Source: Aquisalimonas sp. | Lineage (GTDB): Bacteria > Pseudomonadota > Gammaproteobacteria > Nitrococcales > Aquisalimonadaceae | Direction: 5' to 3' | Length of the DNA stretch: 40,544 nt | NCBI RefSeq assembly: GCF_007120195.1 | Contig: NZ_SKOG01000009.1 | Span: forward strand, 1-40,544 | In this document: piece by piece, positions 9,781-18,452 of the stretch | How the letters are laid out: every line of letters starts with the position of its first letter | Position numbering within the stretch: position 1 is the stretch's first letter | The notes under the pieces: generated by a model | The model's input: only the letters and a program-made list of their open reading frames with translations | What the model was told of the DNA's origin: nothing | Databases searched by the model: none | Translations under genes and position numbers: made by a program

Positions 9781-10713
9781 ATGACCGCACTGATTAGCGG
9801 ATCCATTGCCTTTGACACCATCATGGTCTTTAGGGACCGGTTCAAGAACCACGTGCTGCCCGAGCAGGTGCACATCCTCAACGTGGCCTTTCTCGTGGAT
9901 GAGTTGCGACGGGAATACGGCGGCTGCGCCGGCAACATTGCCTACAATCTGGGGCTTCTCAACGAGCGCGGCCTGCCGCTCGCGACCGTGGGCAAGGATT
10001 TCGGCAGCTATAGTCAGTGGATGAAGGACTGGGGCGTGCCGCAAGACTACGTGCGTCGCTTCGACGACCAGTACTGCGCCCAAGCCTACATCACCACGGA
10101 CCTGGACGATAACCAGATCACCGCATTCCACCCCGGCGCCATGAATATGGCCCACAAGGTGGCCGTTCCCACCAACGAGCACGCAAAAATCGGCATTGTG
10201 GCACCGAACGGCCGGGACGGCATGCTCGCCCATGCCGAACAGTTCGCCGATGCCGGCATCCCGTTCATCTTTGACCCGGGCCAGGGGCTGCCCATGTTCA
10301 ACGGGGCGGAGCTGCTGGAGTTTGTCAACAAGGCCACCTACATGGCCGTGAACGATTACGAGTCGCGCATGGTGCAGGAGCGCACCGGTCTGGGCATGGA
10401 AGAGCTGGCGAAGCGCCTGGACGCCCTGATTGTCACGCGCGGCGCGCAGGGCTCCGATATCTTCGTCGACGGCGAGGCCGTTCATGTGGACGCGGTCGAA
10501 CCCGAGGATATCCTCGACCCCACCGGGTGCGGTGACGCCTACCGTGCCGGGCTGTTGTATGGCCTCATCAACAACCTGGACTGGAAAACCACCGGTCAGA
10601 TCGCCTCGCTCATGGGCAGCATCAAGATCGCTCGGGCTGGCACTCAGAACCACCACTTTACCCTGGATCAGTTCCGGGGCTTGTACCGCAAGGCCTTCGG
10701 CTCGGATTTCTGA
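9781..10713 (+). CDS. PfkB-family kinase, probable adenosine kinase (AdoK type)
   Basis: This 310-aa ribokinase-fold enzyme carries PfkB signature 1 (GGCAGNIAYNLGLL) and signature 2 (DPTGCGDAYRAG, catalytic Asp252, with the anion hole). From memory, the N-terminus (GSIAFDTIMVF..RF...LPE..H.LN.AFLVDEL) and the TTD.DD.QI..F.PGAM segment closely match the mycobacterial AdoK type of adenosine kinase, more so than ribokinase or fructokinase. The likely reaction is adenosine + ATP to AMP, recycling adenosine released from S-adenosylhomocysteine. That would fit a one-carbon neighbourhood next to glycine cleavage. GGAG lies 8-9 nt before the ATG. Substrate identity is inferred. Confidence 0.78.
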   Translation: MTALISGSIAFDTIMVFRDRFKNHVLPEQVHILNVAFLVDELRREYGGCAGNIAYNLGLLNERGLPLATVGKDFGSYSQWMKDWGVPQDYVRRFDDQYCAQAYITTDLDDNQITAFHPGAMNMAHKVAVPTNEHAKIGIVAPNGRDGMLAHAEQFADAGIPFIFDPGQGLPMFNGAELLEFVNKATYMAVNDYESRMVQERTGLGMEELAKRLDALIVTRGAQGSDIFVDGEAVHVDAVEPEDILDPTGCGDAYRAGLLYGLINNLDWKTTGQIASLMGSIKIARAGTQNHHFTLDQFRGLYRKAFGSDF

Positions 10714-10800
10714 GTGCGGTGCGGGCGCGGAGCGGCACGTCGGCGGATTAGGCGCAGCCGTCATCCGCCGTCAATTGAACCGCCCCGCCCGATGCGCCGC

Positions 10801-10968
10801 CTAGTGTCCTGTCCCGCAAATAACGTTACGATTGTCGCGGCCCTGACGGCCCCTGGCGGCGTTGCGCCTCCTCGCCGTAGTCCCCGCTAAGCCTCGTCGG
10901 CGCGCCTTGCCAGGAACCGTCAGGATCCACGCCAATTTTCGCAACGTATTTACGGGACAGGACACTAG
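10801..10968. mobile_element. 168-bp MITE-like element, copy 1
   Basis: The element is non-coding with terminal inverted repeats: a perfect 16-bp CTAGTGTCCTGTCCCG at both ends, followed by imperfect extension (AAATAACGTTACG against AAATACGTTGCG). It is identical in length, inverted in orientation and about 98% identical (4 differences noted by eye) to the copy at 19899-20066. The first 12 bases are shared with the 39-bp palindromes. It ends 4 bp before the stop codon of the acyl-CoA dehydrogenase gene. No transposase is present, so it would need one supplied from elsewhere in the genome. Confidence 0.88.
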
Positions 10969-10972
10969 CGGC

Positions 10973-12766
10973 TCAGAACCATTCCACCTGCATGGCGCCC
11001 ACGGCATCATCGCCCGCAAGCACCGCCGGCAGCAGCGCCGCTGCTTTGGGCAGAATGTGTTGGGCGTAGAACCGGGCCGTGACCAGTTTGGCCTCGTAGA
11101 ACGCCTGCTCCGATGAGCCGTTGTCCAGTGCTCGGCGCGCCACCAGCGCGGAGCGCGCCATCAACGCCCCGCCACACACATACCCCGCCATCATCAGGTA
11201 GGGCACAGCGCCGGCGGCTGTCGCCGCGGGGTGTTCGCCGTGGTTTGTTGCCACATACTGGGCCGCTTCCCGCAGGGCATGAATGCCAGTGGTCAGCGGT
11301 TCATGGAGGGCGCGGATGCCCGAGTCGGCGCTGTCGTTGAGCTCGGCGGTCAGTCCCTCCATTTCCGCGATCATGGTGTGCATGGCCTTGCCGCCATCGC
11401 GGTACGTCTTGCGGCCGATGAGGTCGTTGGCCTGGATGCCGGTTGTGCCTTCGTAGATCGTGGTAATCCGGGCGTCACGGTAATGCTGGCCGGCACCGGT
11501 CTCTTCCACGTAGCCCATGCCGCCCTGCACCTGGATGCCCAGGCTGGCCAGCTCCTGCCCCACCTCGGTACACCAGCCTTTGACAATCGGGATGAGCAGA
11601 TCGACCCGTGCCTGATGCCGGATCCGCTCGTCGGCATCCGGGTGGCGCCGGCTCATGTCCATGGACCACGACGCCGAGTAGCACAGCGCGCGCATGGCCT
11701 CGATCTGTGCGCGCATGGTGAGCATCATGCGCTTGACGTCCGGGTGGTGCAGGATATTGACCTTCTCGGCGCCGCTGTGGCCGGCCGGCATGCCCTGGAT
11801 GCGTTCGGCTGCGTACCAACGGGCCTGCTGGTAGGCGCGGTCGGCGATGGACAAGCCCTGGACACCCACCTTGTGGCGGGCCTCGTTCATCATCGTGAAC
11901 ATGTACATCAGGCCCTTGCCTTCCTCACCCACGAGATAGCCCACGGCCCCGCCGTTGTCGCCGTAGGACATGGTGCAGGTGGGGCTCGCGTGGATGCCGA
12001 TCTTGTGTTCGGTGTTTACACAGCGTAGGTCGTTGGGCTCCCCGGGGTTGCCGCCGGCATCGGGCAGAAACTTGGGCACGATAAACAGCGAAATCCCCTT
12101 GACCCCCTCGGGCGCGTCCGGCGTGCGCGCCAGCACCAGGTGAATGATGTTGGCCGCACAGTCGTGCTCTCCCCAGGTGATGTAGATCTTCTGACCCTGC
12201 ACCAGGTAGTGGTCACCCTCGGGCGCGGCGCGGCAGCGCACCGCGGCCAGGTCGGAACCGGCCTGCGGCTCAGTGAGGTTCATGGTGCCGCTCCACTCGC
12301 CGCTGACGAGCTTGTGCAGATAGGTCTCCTTTTGCGTCTCCGAGCCGTGGGCGTGCAGCGCTTCAATGGCGCCGGCGGTGAGCATGGGGCCCAGGGCGAA
12401 ACTCATGTTCGCCGCCTGCCACATCTCCTGGGTTGCGGTGGCGACGAACTCGGGCAATCCCTGGCCGCCGTATTCCTCGGGACAGGGCAGGCCGTTCCAG
12501 CCCGCCTCGACGTACTGCTGATAAGCGTCCGGGAACCCGTCTGGCGTCGTGATCCTGCCGTCGTCCCAACGCACGCCCGCCGCATCACCGGGCTTGTTCA
12601 ATGGGGCGAGCACACCGCCGGCAAACTTCGCGGCCTCCTCCAGCACGGCATCCACCAGCTCCGGCGTGGCTTCCTCGAAACCGGGCAGCTCGCTGATGGC
12701 ATTTAGATCCAGCAGCTCCTGCATGACGAACTGCATGTCGCGGGTTGGCGCATTGTAATCAGTCAT
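10973..12766 (-). CDS. Acyl-CoA dehydrogenase, DmdC-like (large C-terminal type)
   Basis: This FAD enzyme catalyses alpha,beta-dehydrogenation of an acyl-CoA. At 597 aa it is longer than classical short-chain enzymes (about 380 aa). It has the N-terminal, middle and C-terminal acyl-CoA dehydrogenase domains plus the extra C-terminal domain of the DmdC/FadE5-like group. Visible motifs are MNLTEPQAGSDL, YITWGEHD and IYEGTTGIQANDLIGRK, with catalytic Glu439. DmdC acts on 3-methylmercaptopropionyl-CoA, but the group is broad and no other dmd gene is nearby, so the substrate is open. GGAGAAG precedes the ATG. It is divergent from alaA. Confidence 0.88.
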   Translation of the reverse strand: MTDYNAPTRDMQFVMQELLDLNAISELPGFEEATPELVDAVLEEAAKFAGGVLAPLNKPGDAAGVRWDDGRITTPDGFPDAYQQYVEAGWNGLPCPEEYGGQGLPEFVATATQEMWQAANMSFALGPMLTAGAIEALHAHGSETQKETYLHKLVSGEWSGTMNLTEPQAGSDLAAVRCRAAPEGDHYLVQGQKIYITWGEHDCAANIIHLVLARTPDAPEGVKGISLFIVPKFLPDAGGNPGEPNDLRCVNTEHKIGIHASPTCTMSYGDNGGAVGYLVGEEGKGLMYMFTMMNEARHKVGVQGLSIADRAYQQARWYAAERIQGMPAGHSGAEKVNILHHPDVKRMMLTMRAQIEAMRALCYSASWSMDMSRRHPDADERIRHQARVDLLIPIVKGWCTEVGQELASLGIQVQGGMGYVEETGAGQHYRDARITTIYEGTTGIQANDLIGRKTYRDGGKAMHTMIAEMEGLTAELNDSADSGIRALHEPLTTGIHALREAAQYVATNHGEHPAATAAGAVPYLMMAGYVCGGALMARSALVARRALDNGSSEQAFYEAKLVTARFYAQHILPKAAALLPAVLAGDDAVGAMQVEWF

Positions 12767-12822
12767 GGCCTTGGCTTCTCCATGTTGGGTGCTTCGATTG
12801 GACGGAACCGCAGGGTCATCGG

Positions 12823-12851
12823 TTCCTCGATATTCCCGCGCTCGTTATACT
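12823..12851 (+). promoter_or_regulatory. Possible alaA promoter
   Basis: A good -10 hexamer TATACT (12846-12851) lies 17 nt after a weak -35 TTCCTC (12823-12828), about 45 bp before the alaA GTG. The -35 is poor, so an activator or an alternative promoter is possible. Confidence 0.4.
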
Positions 12852-12896
12852 CCCAGTCCCTAGCGCGTTAACTCTACATGCTGCGAGGAGCCGGGC

Positions 12897-14147
12897 GTGT
12901 CCCTGATTCGTAAGTCCCATAAGCTCGCCGACGTCTGCTACGACATTCGTGGCCCGGTGCTGGAGGAAGCCAAGCGTCTTGAGGACGAGGGGCACCGCAT
13001 TCTGAAGCTGAACATTGGAAACCCGGCTGCGTTCGGCCTGGACGCCCCGGACGAGATCCTGCACGACGTCATCCGCAATCTGCCGGCCGCGCAGGGCTAC
13101 TCCGATGCCAAGGGCATTTTCTCGGCGCGCAAGGCAATCATGCAGCATTGCCAACAGCGTGACATCACCCAGGTGGAACTGGAAGACATCTATCTGGGCA
13201 ACGGCGTCAGCGAGCTTATTGTCATGGCCATGCAGGCCCTGCTTAATAACGGCGACGAGTTGCTCATTCCGGCGCCGGATTATCCGTTGTGGACCGCCGC
13301 TGTCAGTGTCTCTGGCGGTCGCCCTGTGCACTATCTGTGCAACGAGGCCGATGACTGGCAGCCGGACCTGGCCGACATGGAAGCGAAGATCACGGATCGC
13401 ACCCGCGGTATTGTGGTCATCAATCCCAACAACCCCACGGGCGCCGTCTATAGTGAGGAGACGCTGCGCCAGATCGTGGAAATGGCCCGCCGCTATGATC
13501 TCGTCCTGTTCGCCGACGAGATCTACGACAAGATTCTCTACGATGGCGTCGAGCATGTCCCGTTGGCGCGACTTGCCGGGGAGACGTTCTGTATCACCTT
13601 CAGCGGCCTGTCGAAGAGTTATCGCGCCGCGGGTTTTCGTTCCGGCTGGATGTTTCTCTCGGGCGGTAAGGATCGCGCAGCGGATTACGTGGAGGGCTTG
13701 AGTATTCTCGCCTCCATGCGCCTGTGTGCGAACGTGCCGTCGCAGTTTGCCATTCAGACGGCGCTCGGGGGGTACCAGAGCATCAATGACCTGGTCGCCC
13801 CGGGCGGGCGCCTGTATGAGCAGCGGCGATTGGCCTGGGAGCGGGTCAACGCCATCCCCGGCGTCTCCTGTGTCGAGCCGCGTGGGGCGCTATACCTGTT
13901 CCCGCGGCTGGATCCCAGCGTGTACCCAATACGCGACGATCGGCAGGTGGTGCTGGATCTGCTGCGCCAGGAGCACCTGCTGCTGGTGGAGGGGACAGCA
14001 TTCAACTGGCCGACACCGGATCATCTGCGCATGGTCTTTCTCCCCCATTTGGAAGACCTGGAGAAGGCGCTGGAGAAGATCGAACGTTTCCTCGAGCGGT
14101 ATCGCAAGGCGGTGCAGCAACCCAAGGGCCGGGAGGGCAGGGTATGA
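12897..14147 (+). CDS. alaA: Alanine aminotransferase (glutamate-pyruvate), AlaA family
   Basis: This fold-type I PLP aminotransferase makes alanine from pyruvate and glutamate. At 416 aa it matches AlaA (about 405 aa). It opens with the typical SHKLADVCYDIRGPVL. LNIGNPAAFG, GYSDAKGIFSAR and INPNNPTGAVY are diagnostic, and the PLP lysine is Lys240 in FSGLSKSYRAAGFR. It begins with GTG at 12897, supported by AGGAG 8 nt upstream. Its TGA overlaps the ATG of the DUF2147 gene (ATGA), so the two are translationally coupled. Confidence 0.94.
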   Translation: MSLIRKSHKLADVCYDIRGPVLEEAKRLEDEGHRILKLNIGNPAAFGLDAPDEILHDVIRNLPAAQGYSDAKGIFSARKAIMQHCQQRDITQVELEDIYLGNGVSELIVMAMQALLNNGDELLIPAPDYPLWTAAVSVSGGRPVHYLCNEADDWQPDLADMEAKITDRTRGIVVINPNNPTGAVYSEETLRQIVEMARRYDLVLFADEIYDKILYDGVEHVPLARLAGETFCITFSGLSKSYRAAGFRSGWMFLSGGKDRAADYVEGLSILASMRLCANVPSQFAIQTALGGYQSINDLVAPGGRLYEQRRLAWERVNAIPGVSCVEPRGALYLFPRLDPSVYPIRDDRQVVLDLLRQEHLLLVEGTAFNWPTPDHLRMVFLPHLEDLEKALEKIERFLERYRKAVQQPKGREGRV

Positions 14148-14629
14148 GACAATCGGCGGTTGTGTTCGGGTGTTGCAGCCTGTTGCTGGCAGGGGCCTGC
14201 GCAGCGTCTGCAGACGTGGAGGGCTACTGGCTCTCCGAGCGGGAGACGGCGCAGATCGAGCTCGCGCCCTGCGAGGACGATCCGGATGCCATATGCGGGC
14301 ACATCGTCTGGCTCGAGGAGCCGTATGACGAGCACGGTGAGCCCCGTCTGGACGTCAACAACGACGATCCCGATCTGCGCGATCGCGAGCTCCTCGGGTT
14401 GCGCATCGTCTGGGGCATGGAACCGGACGCGGATCGCGAGCGGCGCTGGGGCGGCGGTCGCATCTACGACCCCGAGAACGGCAATACCTACCGCGCGCGC
14501 ATGGACCTCTCCGAGGACGGTGAATCCCTCGATCTACGCGGCTATGTCGGCATACCGACCTTCGGCCGGACCAGCGTCTGGAGCCGGGAAGACGACCGGC
14601 GCACGGTCGAACCGTTCAATGCGAATTGA
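14144..14629 (+). CDS. Secreted DUF2147 family protein
   Basis: This 161-aa protein has a signal peptide (hydrophobic core, then ACAASA-DVEGYW). The DUF2147 hallmarks are EGYWLSER at the mature N-terminus, CGHIVWL, DPENGNTYRARM and LRGYVGIPTFGRTSVW. The family is a periplasmic or exported small beta-rich fold of unknown function. Its gene overlaps alaA by 4 nt. GGGAGGG before the ATG is the ribosome-binding site. The following 239 bp up to the next gene show no recognised element. Confidence 0.88.
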   Translation: MRQSAVVFGCCSLLLAGACAASADVEGYWLSERETAQIELAPCEDDPDAICGHIVWLEEPYDEHGEPRLDVNNDDPDLRDRELLGLRIVWGMEPDADRERRWGGGRIYDPENGNTYRARMDLSEDGESLDLRGYVGIPTFGRTSVWSREDDRRTVEPFNAN

Positions 14630-14868
14630 GCGATTCGACAGCGCGTACTTCGCTTGACGCCGTGACCCTGCCCGGTATGGGTTGGGGGACCCCGGAGCGT
14701 TTGTAGTGGGAGGGTTGCGTAACGTATCACACCGGCCTATACAAAGAAGTAGCCCGGGCGTTGCCCGATGCAAGGAAGCATGCAGACCCCGGATGGAACC
14801 GCAACACCGAATAAAAACACAACCATGCACCGTCGGCTCTTGCAGCCGCCGCCTGGAGGACGACACTC

Positions 14869-16128
14869 ATGAGAACCCTATACCATAAGCGCGGGGCGCT
14901 CGTCGGCATGGTTGCCGCGGGCGCCCTGGCGCTGACCCCACTGACCGCCACACAGGCCGACGAGCCCATTCGCATCGGCTACATCGACCCCCTGTCCGGG
15001 CCTTTCGCGGACGTCGGTCATGCGGGGCTCAACCATTTTCGCTTTGCCGCCGAGCGCATCAATGACGAGGGCGGGATTCTTGGGCGTGCGGTGGAGATCG
15101 TGCCGTACGACAACCAGCAAAGCCCCTCGGAGTCAGCCTCGCACGTGCAGCGCGCCACCGGTCGCGGCATCCAGTTCGTCACCCAGGGCAACGGGTCGAA
15201 CATCGCCGGCGCGATCCTCGAGGCGGTCGACCGCAACAATCGCCGCAACCCCGACAACCGCGTGCTCTACCTCAATTACGCGGCCGTGGATCCGGCCTTC
15301 ACCAACGAGCGGTGCAGCTTCTGGCACTTCCGGTTCGACGCCGAGAGCACCATGAAGATCGAGGCGTTGACCACCTACATGGCAGACCTTGACGACGTTC
15401 AAAAGGTCTATCTGCTCAACCAGGACTACTCCCACGGTCACGTGATCGAACAGGCAGCCGAAGAGATGCTGGCCGAGAAGCGGCCGGATATCGAAATCGC
15501 CGGCAAGACGCTCCACCCCATCGGGCAGGTCCGGGACTTTGCCCCTTATGTCTCGCGCATTCGCGGCTCCGGCGCCGATTCGGTGATTACGGGCAACTGG
15601 GGCAGCGACCTGGCGTTGCTGGTCCGTGAGGCCGACAGTGCGGGCTTGGACGTGAACTTCTACACCTACTACGGCGGTGGTCTCGGTGTGCCGGCCGCCA
15701 TCGGCGACCGGGGCGTCGACCGCGTCCTGCAGATCACCGAGTGGCATGCCAACGTCAACGTGGAGGAGGATCAGCCCGAGTACGCCGAGTGGGTGGACGC
15801 CTTCAAGGAACGCTACCCCGACATCGACTGGTACTACCACCGAATCTACAACCAGATGTACATGCTGAAGGCGGCCATCGAAGAAGCCGGCACAACGGAG
15901 CCGAAGGATGTCGCCTCAGCGCTCGCGGGGATGGAGTTCGAGTCGCCCACCGGCACCGTTCACATGCGTGAAGATGACCACCAGCTCCAGCAGCCCCTCT
16001 ACCTCTCCATCATGGACGATGATGTCGAGTATGACGTGGAGAACACCGGAGTTGGATTCCGGACGCTGGCGAAAATCTCGAGCGAGGACGCCATGCTGCC
16101 CACCACCTGCGAGATGGAGCGCCCGTAA
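14869..16128 (+). CDS. Liv-type ABC transporter, substrate-binding protein
   Basis: This periplasmic type I binding protein (419 aa) belongs to the branched-chain amino acid/amide/urea class. Its signal peptide ends near TATQA-DEP. The fold opening IRIGYIDPLSGPFADVG and GRAVEIVPYDNQQSPSES are typical. The C-terminus contains two Cys-bearing segments, NERCSFWHF and TTCEMERP. The ligand cannot be read from sequence: leucine/valine, amides or aromatic acids are all possible. GGAGG precedes the ATG. A strong hairpin follows the stop codon and separates it from livH, as is common where the binding protein is made in excess. Confidence 0.87.
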   Translation: MRTLYHKRGALVGMVAAGALALTPLTATQADEPIRIGYIDPLSGPFADVGHAGLNHFRFAAERINDEGGILGRAVEIVPYDNQQSPSESASHVQRATGRGIQFVTQGNGSNIAGAILEAVDRNNRRNPDNRVLYLNYAAVDPAFTNERCSFWHFRFDAESTMKIEALTTYMADLDDVQKVYLLNQDYSHGHVIEQAAEEMLAEKRPDIEIAGKTLHPIGQVRDFAPYVSRIRGSGADSVITGNWGSDLALLVREADSAGLDVNFYTYYGGGLGVPAAIGDRGVDRVLQITEWHANVNVEEDQPEYAEWVDAFKERYPDIDWYYHRIYNQMYMLKAAIEEAGTTEPKDVASALAGMEFESPTGTVHMREDDHQLQQPLYLSIMDDDVEYDVENTGVGFRTLAKISSEDAMLPTTCEMERP

Positions 16129-16152
16129 TTGGTCAGTCTAACTTGAGCGGGT

Positions 16153-16195
16153 AACCCGGGCCGAGGCGCTATCAGGGATCTCTCGGCCCGGGGTT
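16153..16195 (+). promoter_or_regulatory. Intercistronic hairpin after the binding-protein gene
   Basis: The arms AACCCGGGCCGAG (16153-16165) and CTCGGCCCGGGGTT (16182-16195) pair over 13 bp with one bulged G. There is no T run, so it is more likely an mRNA 3'-end protector or partial attenuator giving more binding protein than permease. Confidence 0.6.
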
Positions 16196-16224
16196 GCGGC
16201 ACCCGACTCACCCCGGGGGCTTTC

Positions 16225-17175
16225 ATGCTTGAGGTAATCGCGTTTTCCCTGTTGAACGGCCTGCTCTACGGCATGCTGCTGTTCATGCTCTCGAGCGGTC
16301 TGACGCTGATCTTCGGCATGATGGGCGTGCTTAACTTCGCCCACGCCAGCTTCTACATGCTCGGCGCCTATTTCGCGTACACCATGGGGCTGTACACGGG
16401 CTTCTGGGTCGCTTTGTTCCTCGCGCCCGTACTGGTGGCCCTGCTCGGTGCGATGGTGGAACGCTACGGGCTGCGCCGTGTGCACCAGCACGGGCACGTC
16501 CCGGAACTCCTGTTCACCTTTGGCCTGGCATATGTCATCGAGGAACTGGTGCGGCTGTTCTGGGGCAACATACCCATGAACTACCGCATGCCCGAGGCGC
16601 TGAACTTTCCACTGTTTACGCTGTTCGGCACGAGCTATCCCGCCTTCCGCGTGTTCATGCTGGTGGTGGCCGTGGTCATGTTCGTTGGCCTCTACCTGCT
16701 GCTCAAGAAGACCCGCGCCGGCCTGATTATCCAGGGCTCCCTGTCGCGGCCGGACATTGTCTCGGCGCTGGGTCACAATGTTCCGCAAGCCTTTATGTGG
16801 GTTTTCGCCTTTGGCACCGGCTTGGCGGCGCTTGGCGGTGTGATCGGCGGTATCCATTTCGTCACCGAGCCGGGCATGGCTTTCATGATGGGCCCAATCG
16901 TATTCGTGGTGGTGGTGCTGGGAGGGCTCGGTTCGATCCAGGGTGCCCTGATCGCCTCGATTCTCATCGGCGTTCTGCAGACCTTCGCCTTGTCCGTGGA
17001 CTGGTCCCTGGCGGCGCTCGGGGCTTACTTCGGCTACGCCGTGCCACCCGACCATTTCTTCGCCACACTCTGGTACATGGATTCCACGCGGCTCGCACCC
17101 ATCCTGCCTTACATCCTGCTGGTGTTGATGCTGATCTTCCGCCCGCGTGGCCTGATGGGGAAGCGTGAGACATGA
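16225..17175 (+). CDS. livH: Liv-type ABC transporter, permease LivH
   Basis: This inner-membrane permease of 316 aa has about eight hydrophobic segments. The family signature LTLIFGMMGVLNFAHASFYMLGAY is near the N-terminus, and a GGLGSIQGALIASILIGVLQT block (cytoplasmic coupling loop) near the C-terminus. It pairs with LivM to form the channel. Its stop overlaps the livM start (ATGA), so translation is coupled. The substrate is unknown; the symbol denotes family only. Confidence 0.9.
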   Translation: MLEVIAFSLLNGLLYGMLLFMLSSGLTLIFGMMGVLNFAHASFYMLGAYFAYTMGLYTGFWVALFLAPVLVALLGAMVERYGLRRVHQHGHVPELLFTFGLAYVIEELVRLFWGNIPMNYRMPEALNFPLFTLFGTSYPAFRVFMLVVAVVMFVGLYLLLKKTRAGLIIQGSLSRPDIVSALGHNVPQAFMWVFAFGTGLAALGGVIGGIHFVTEPGMAFMMGPIVFVVVVLGGLGSIQGALIASILIGVLQTFALSVDWSLAALGAYFGYAVPPDHFFATLWYMDSTRLAPILPYILLVLMLIFRPRGLMGKRET

Positions 17176-18452
17176 ATACGACACAAGAACGCGTTGCCGC
17201 CGGGCCTAACGCGTCGGCCGCAGTCTGGGCTCAGCGACTCTGGCCCTGGGTGCTGGGTGCTGGCGTTGTTGTGGTGATGCCCGTCATATTCACCTCCAGC
17301 TATGCAATCACGCTCATGAGCCACATGGGGGTGATGATTGTCTTTGCCCTGTCTTACAACATGCTCCTGGGTAATACGGGGTTGCTGTCGTTTGGCCATG
17401 CTGTGTACTTCGGGCTTGGTGCCTATACGGCCATGCATGTCCTGCGCTACATCCAGGCGACCGGGTTCGGTCTGCCCATCGAGCTCATCCCCCTGGTCGG
17501 TGCGTTGGCCGGACTGTTCTTCGGCATCATCTTCGGTTCCGTTTCCACCCGGCGCGCAGGTGTCGTCTTTGCGATGATCTCGCTCGGCATCGGTGAGATG
17601 GTGCACGCCAGTGCCCACATCTTCACCGGATTCTTCGGCGGTGAGGCCGGGCTGTTCGGCAATCGCACGGTGCCGTCGTCCCTGTTCGGTGTGGATTACG
17701 GACCCGGCATCGCCGTTTACTACCTGGTGATGGTCTGGACCTTGCTCGCTGCCGTGGCCATGTACCTGTTGCGCCAGACACCACTGGGGTGGATGGCCAA
17801 CGCCGTGCGTGACAATCCGGAGCGGGCCCAGTTCGTTGGCTACAGCCCGCAAATGGTGCGTTTCTTCCAGTTCGCGCTGGCGGCCACCTTCGCCGGGCTG
17901 GCCGGGGGGCTGTACGTGCTGGTGGACGAGATCGTCACCGACGAGACCGTGGGCATGATCCAGTCCGGCACCGTGCTGCTCAGCGCCTACATTGGCGGCA
18001 TCGGCTCCTTCTTCGGTCCGGTGCTCGGTGCCATCCTGGTGGTGTTCCTGGAGGGCGAGCTGAGCGACATCACGGATGCCTGGCTGCTCTACTTCGGCTT
18101 GCTCTTCGTGCTCGTGGTCATGTTCGCACCCCAGGGCATCTTCGGCGTGCTCACACAGCAGTTCTTCGCCTGGCGTGCGGGGTCTTGGAGGGGGTCCCTG
18201 GGCCCACGTCTTTACGGTGTGGCCTCCCTGGTCGTGGCTGCCATTGGCGTGGTTGCGGTCATCGAGATGGCGTATCACTATTTCCGGCACTGGAATCCTG
18301 CCGAACCCATGGCGCTGTTCATCTTCGAGGTGACCGTGACCGGCCCCATGCCCTGGGCGGTGGCGCTTACGGTGGCGGTGGCCGGCCTGGCGGCCTACGT
18401 CGGGCACGCCCGGCCCATGCTGCGCCGCGCTATGGGCGGAGGTGGACGATGA
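17172..18452 (+). CDS. livM: Liv-type ABC transporter, permease LivM with an extra C-terminal membrane region
   Basis: This is the second permease subunit. The core (to about residue 328) shows the LivM signature (NMLLGNTGLLSFGHAVYFGLGAY) and the coupling loop (GGIGSFFGPVLGAILVVFLE), ending MFAPQGIFGVL. At that point most LivM proteins finish. Here about 98 residues follow with two clear hydrophobic helices (about residues 346-370 and 394-415) and a basic tail. The total length is 426 aa against a usual 300-360. It overlaps livG by ATGA. The extension's role is unknown. Confidence 0.9.
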   Translation: MNTTQERVAAGPNASAAVWAQRLWPWVLGAGVVVVMPVIFTSSYAITLMSHMGVMIVFALSYNMLLGNTGLLSFGHAVYFGLGAYTAMHVLRYIQATGFGLPIELIPLVGALAGLFFGIIFGSVSTRRAGVVFAMISLGIGEMVHASAHIFTGFFGGEAGLFGNRTVPSSLFGVDYGPGIAVYYLVMVWTLLAAVAMYLLRQTPLGWMANAVRDNPERAQFVGYSPQMVRFFQFALAATFAGLAGGLYVLVDEIVTDETVGMIQSGTVLLSAYIGGIGSFFGPVLGAILVVFLEGELSDITDAWLLYFGLLFVLVVMFAPQGIFGVLTQQFFAWRAGSWRGSLGPRLYGVASLVVAAIGVVAVIEMAYHYFRHWNPAEPMALFIFEVTVTGPMPWAVALTVAVAGLAAYVGHARPMLRRAMGGGGR

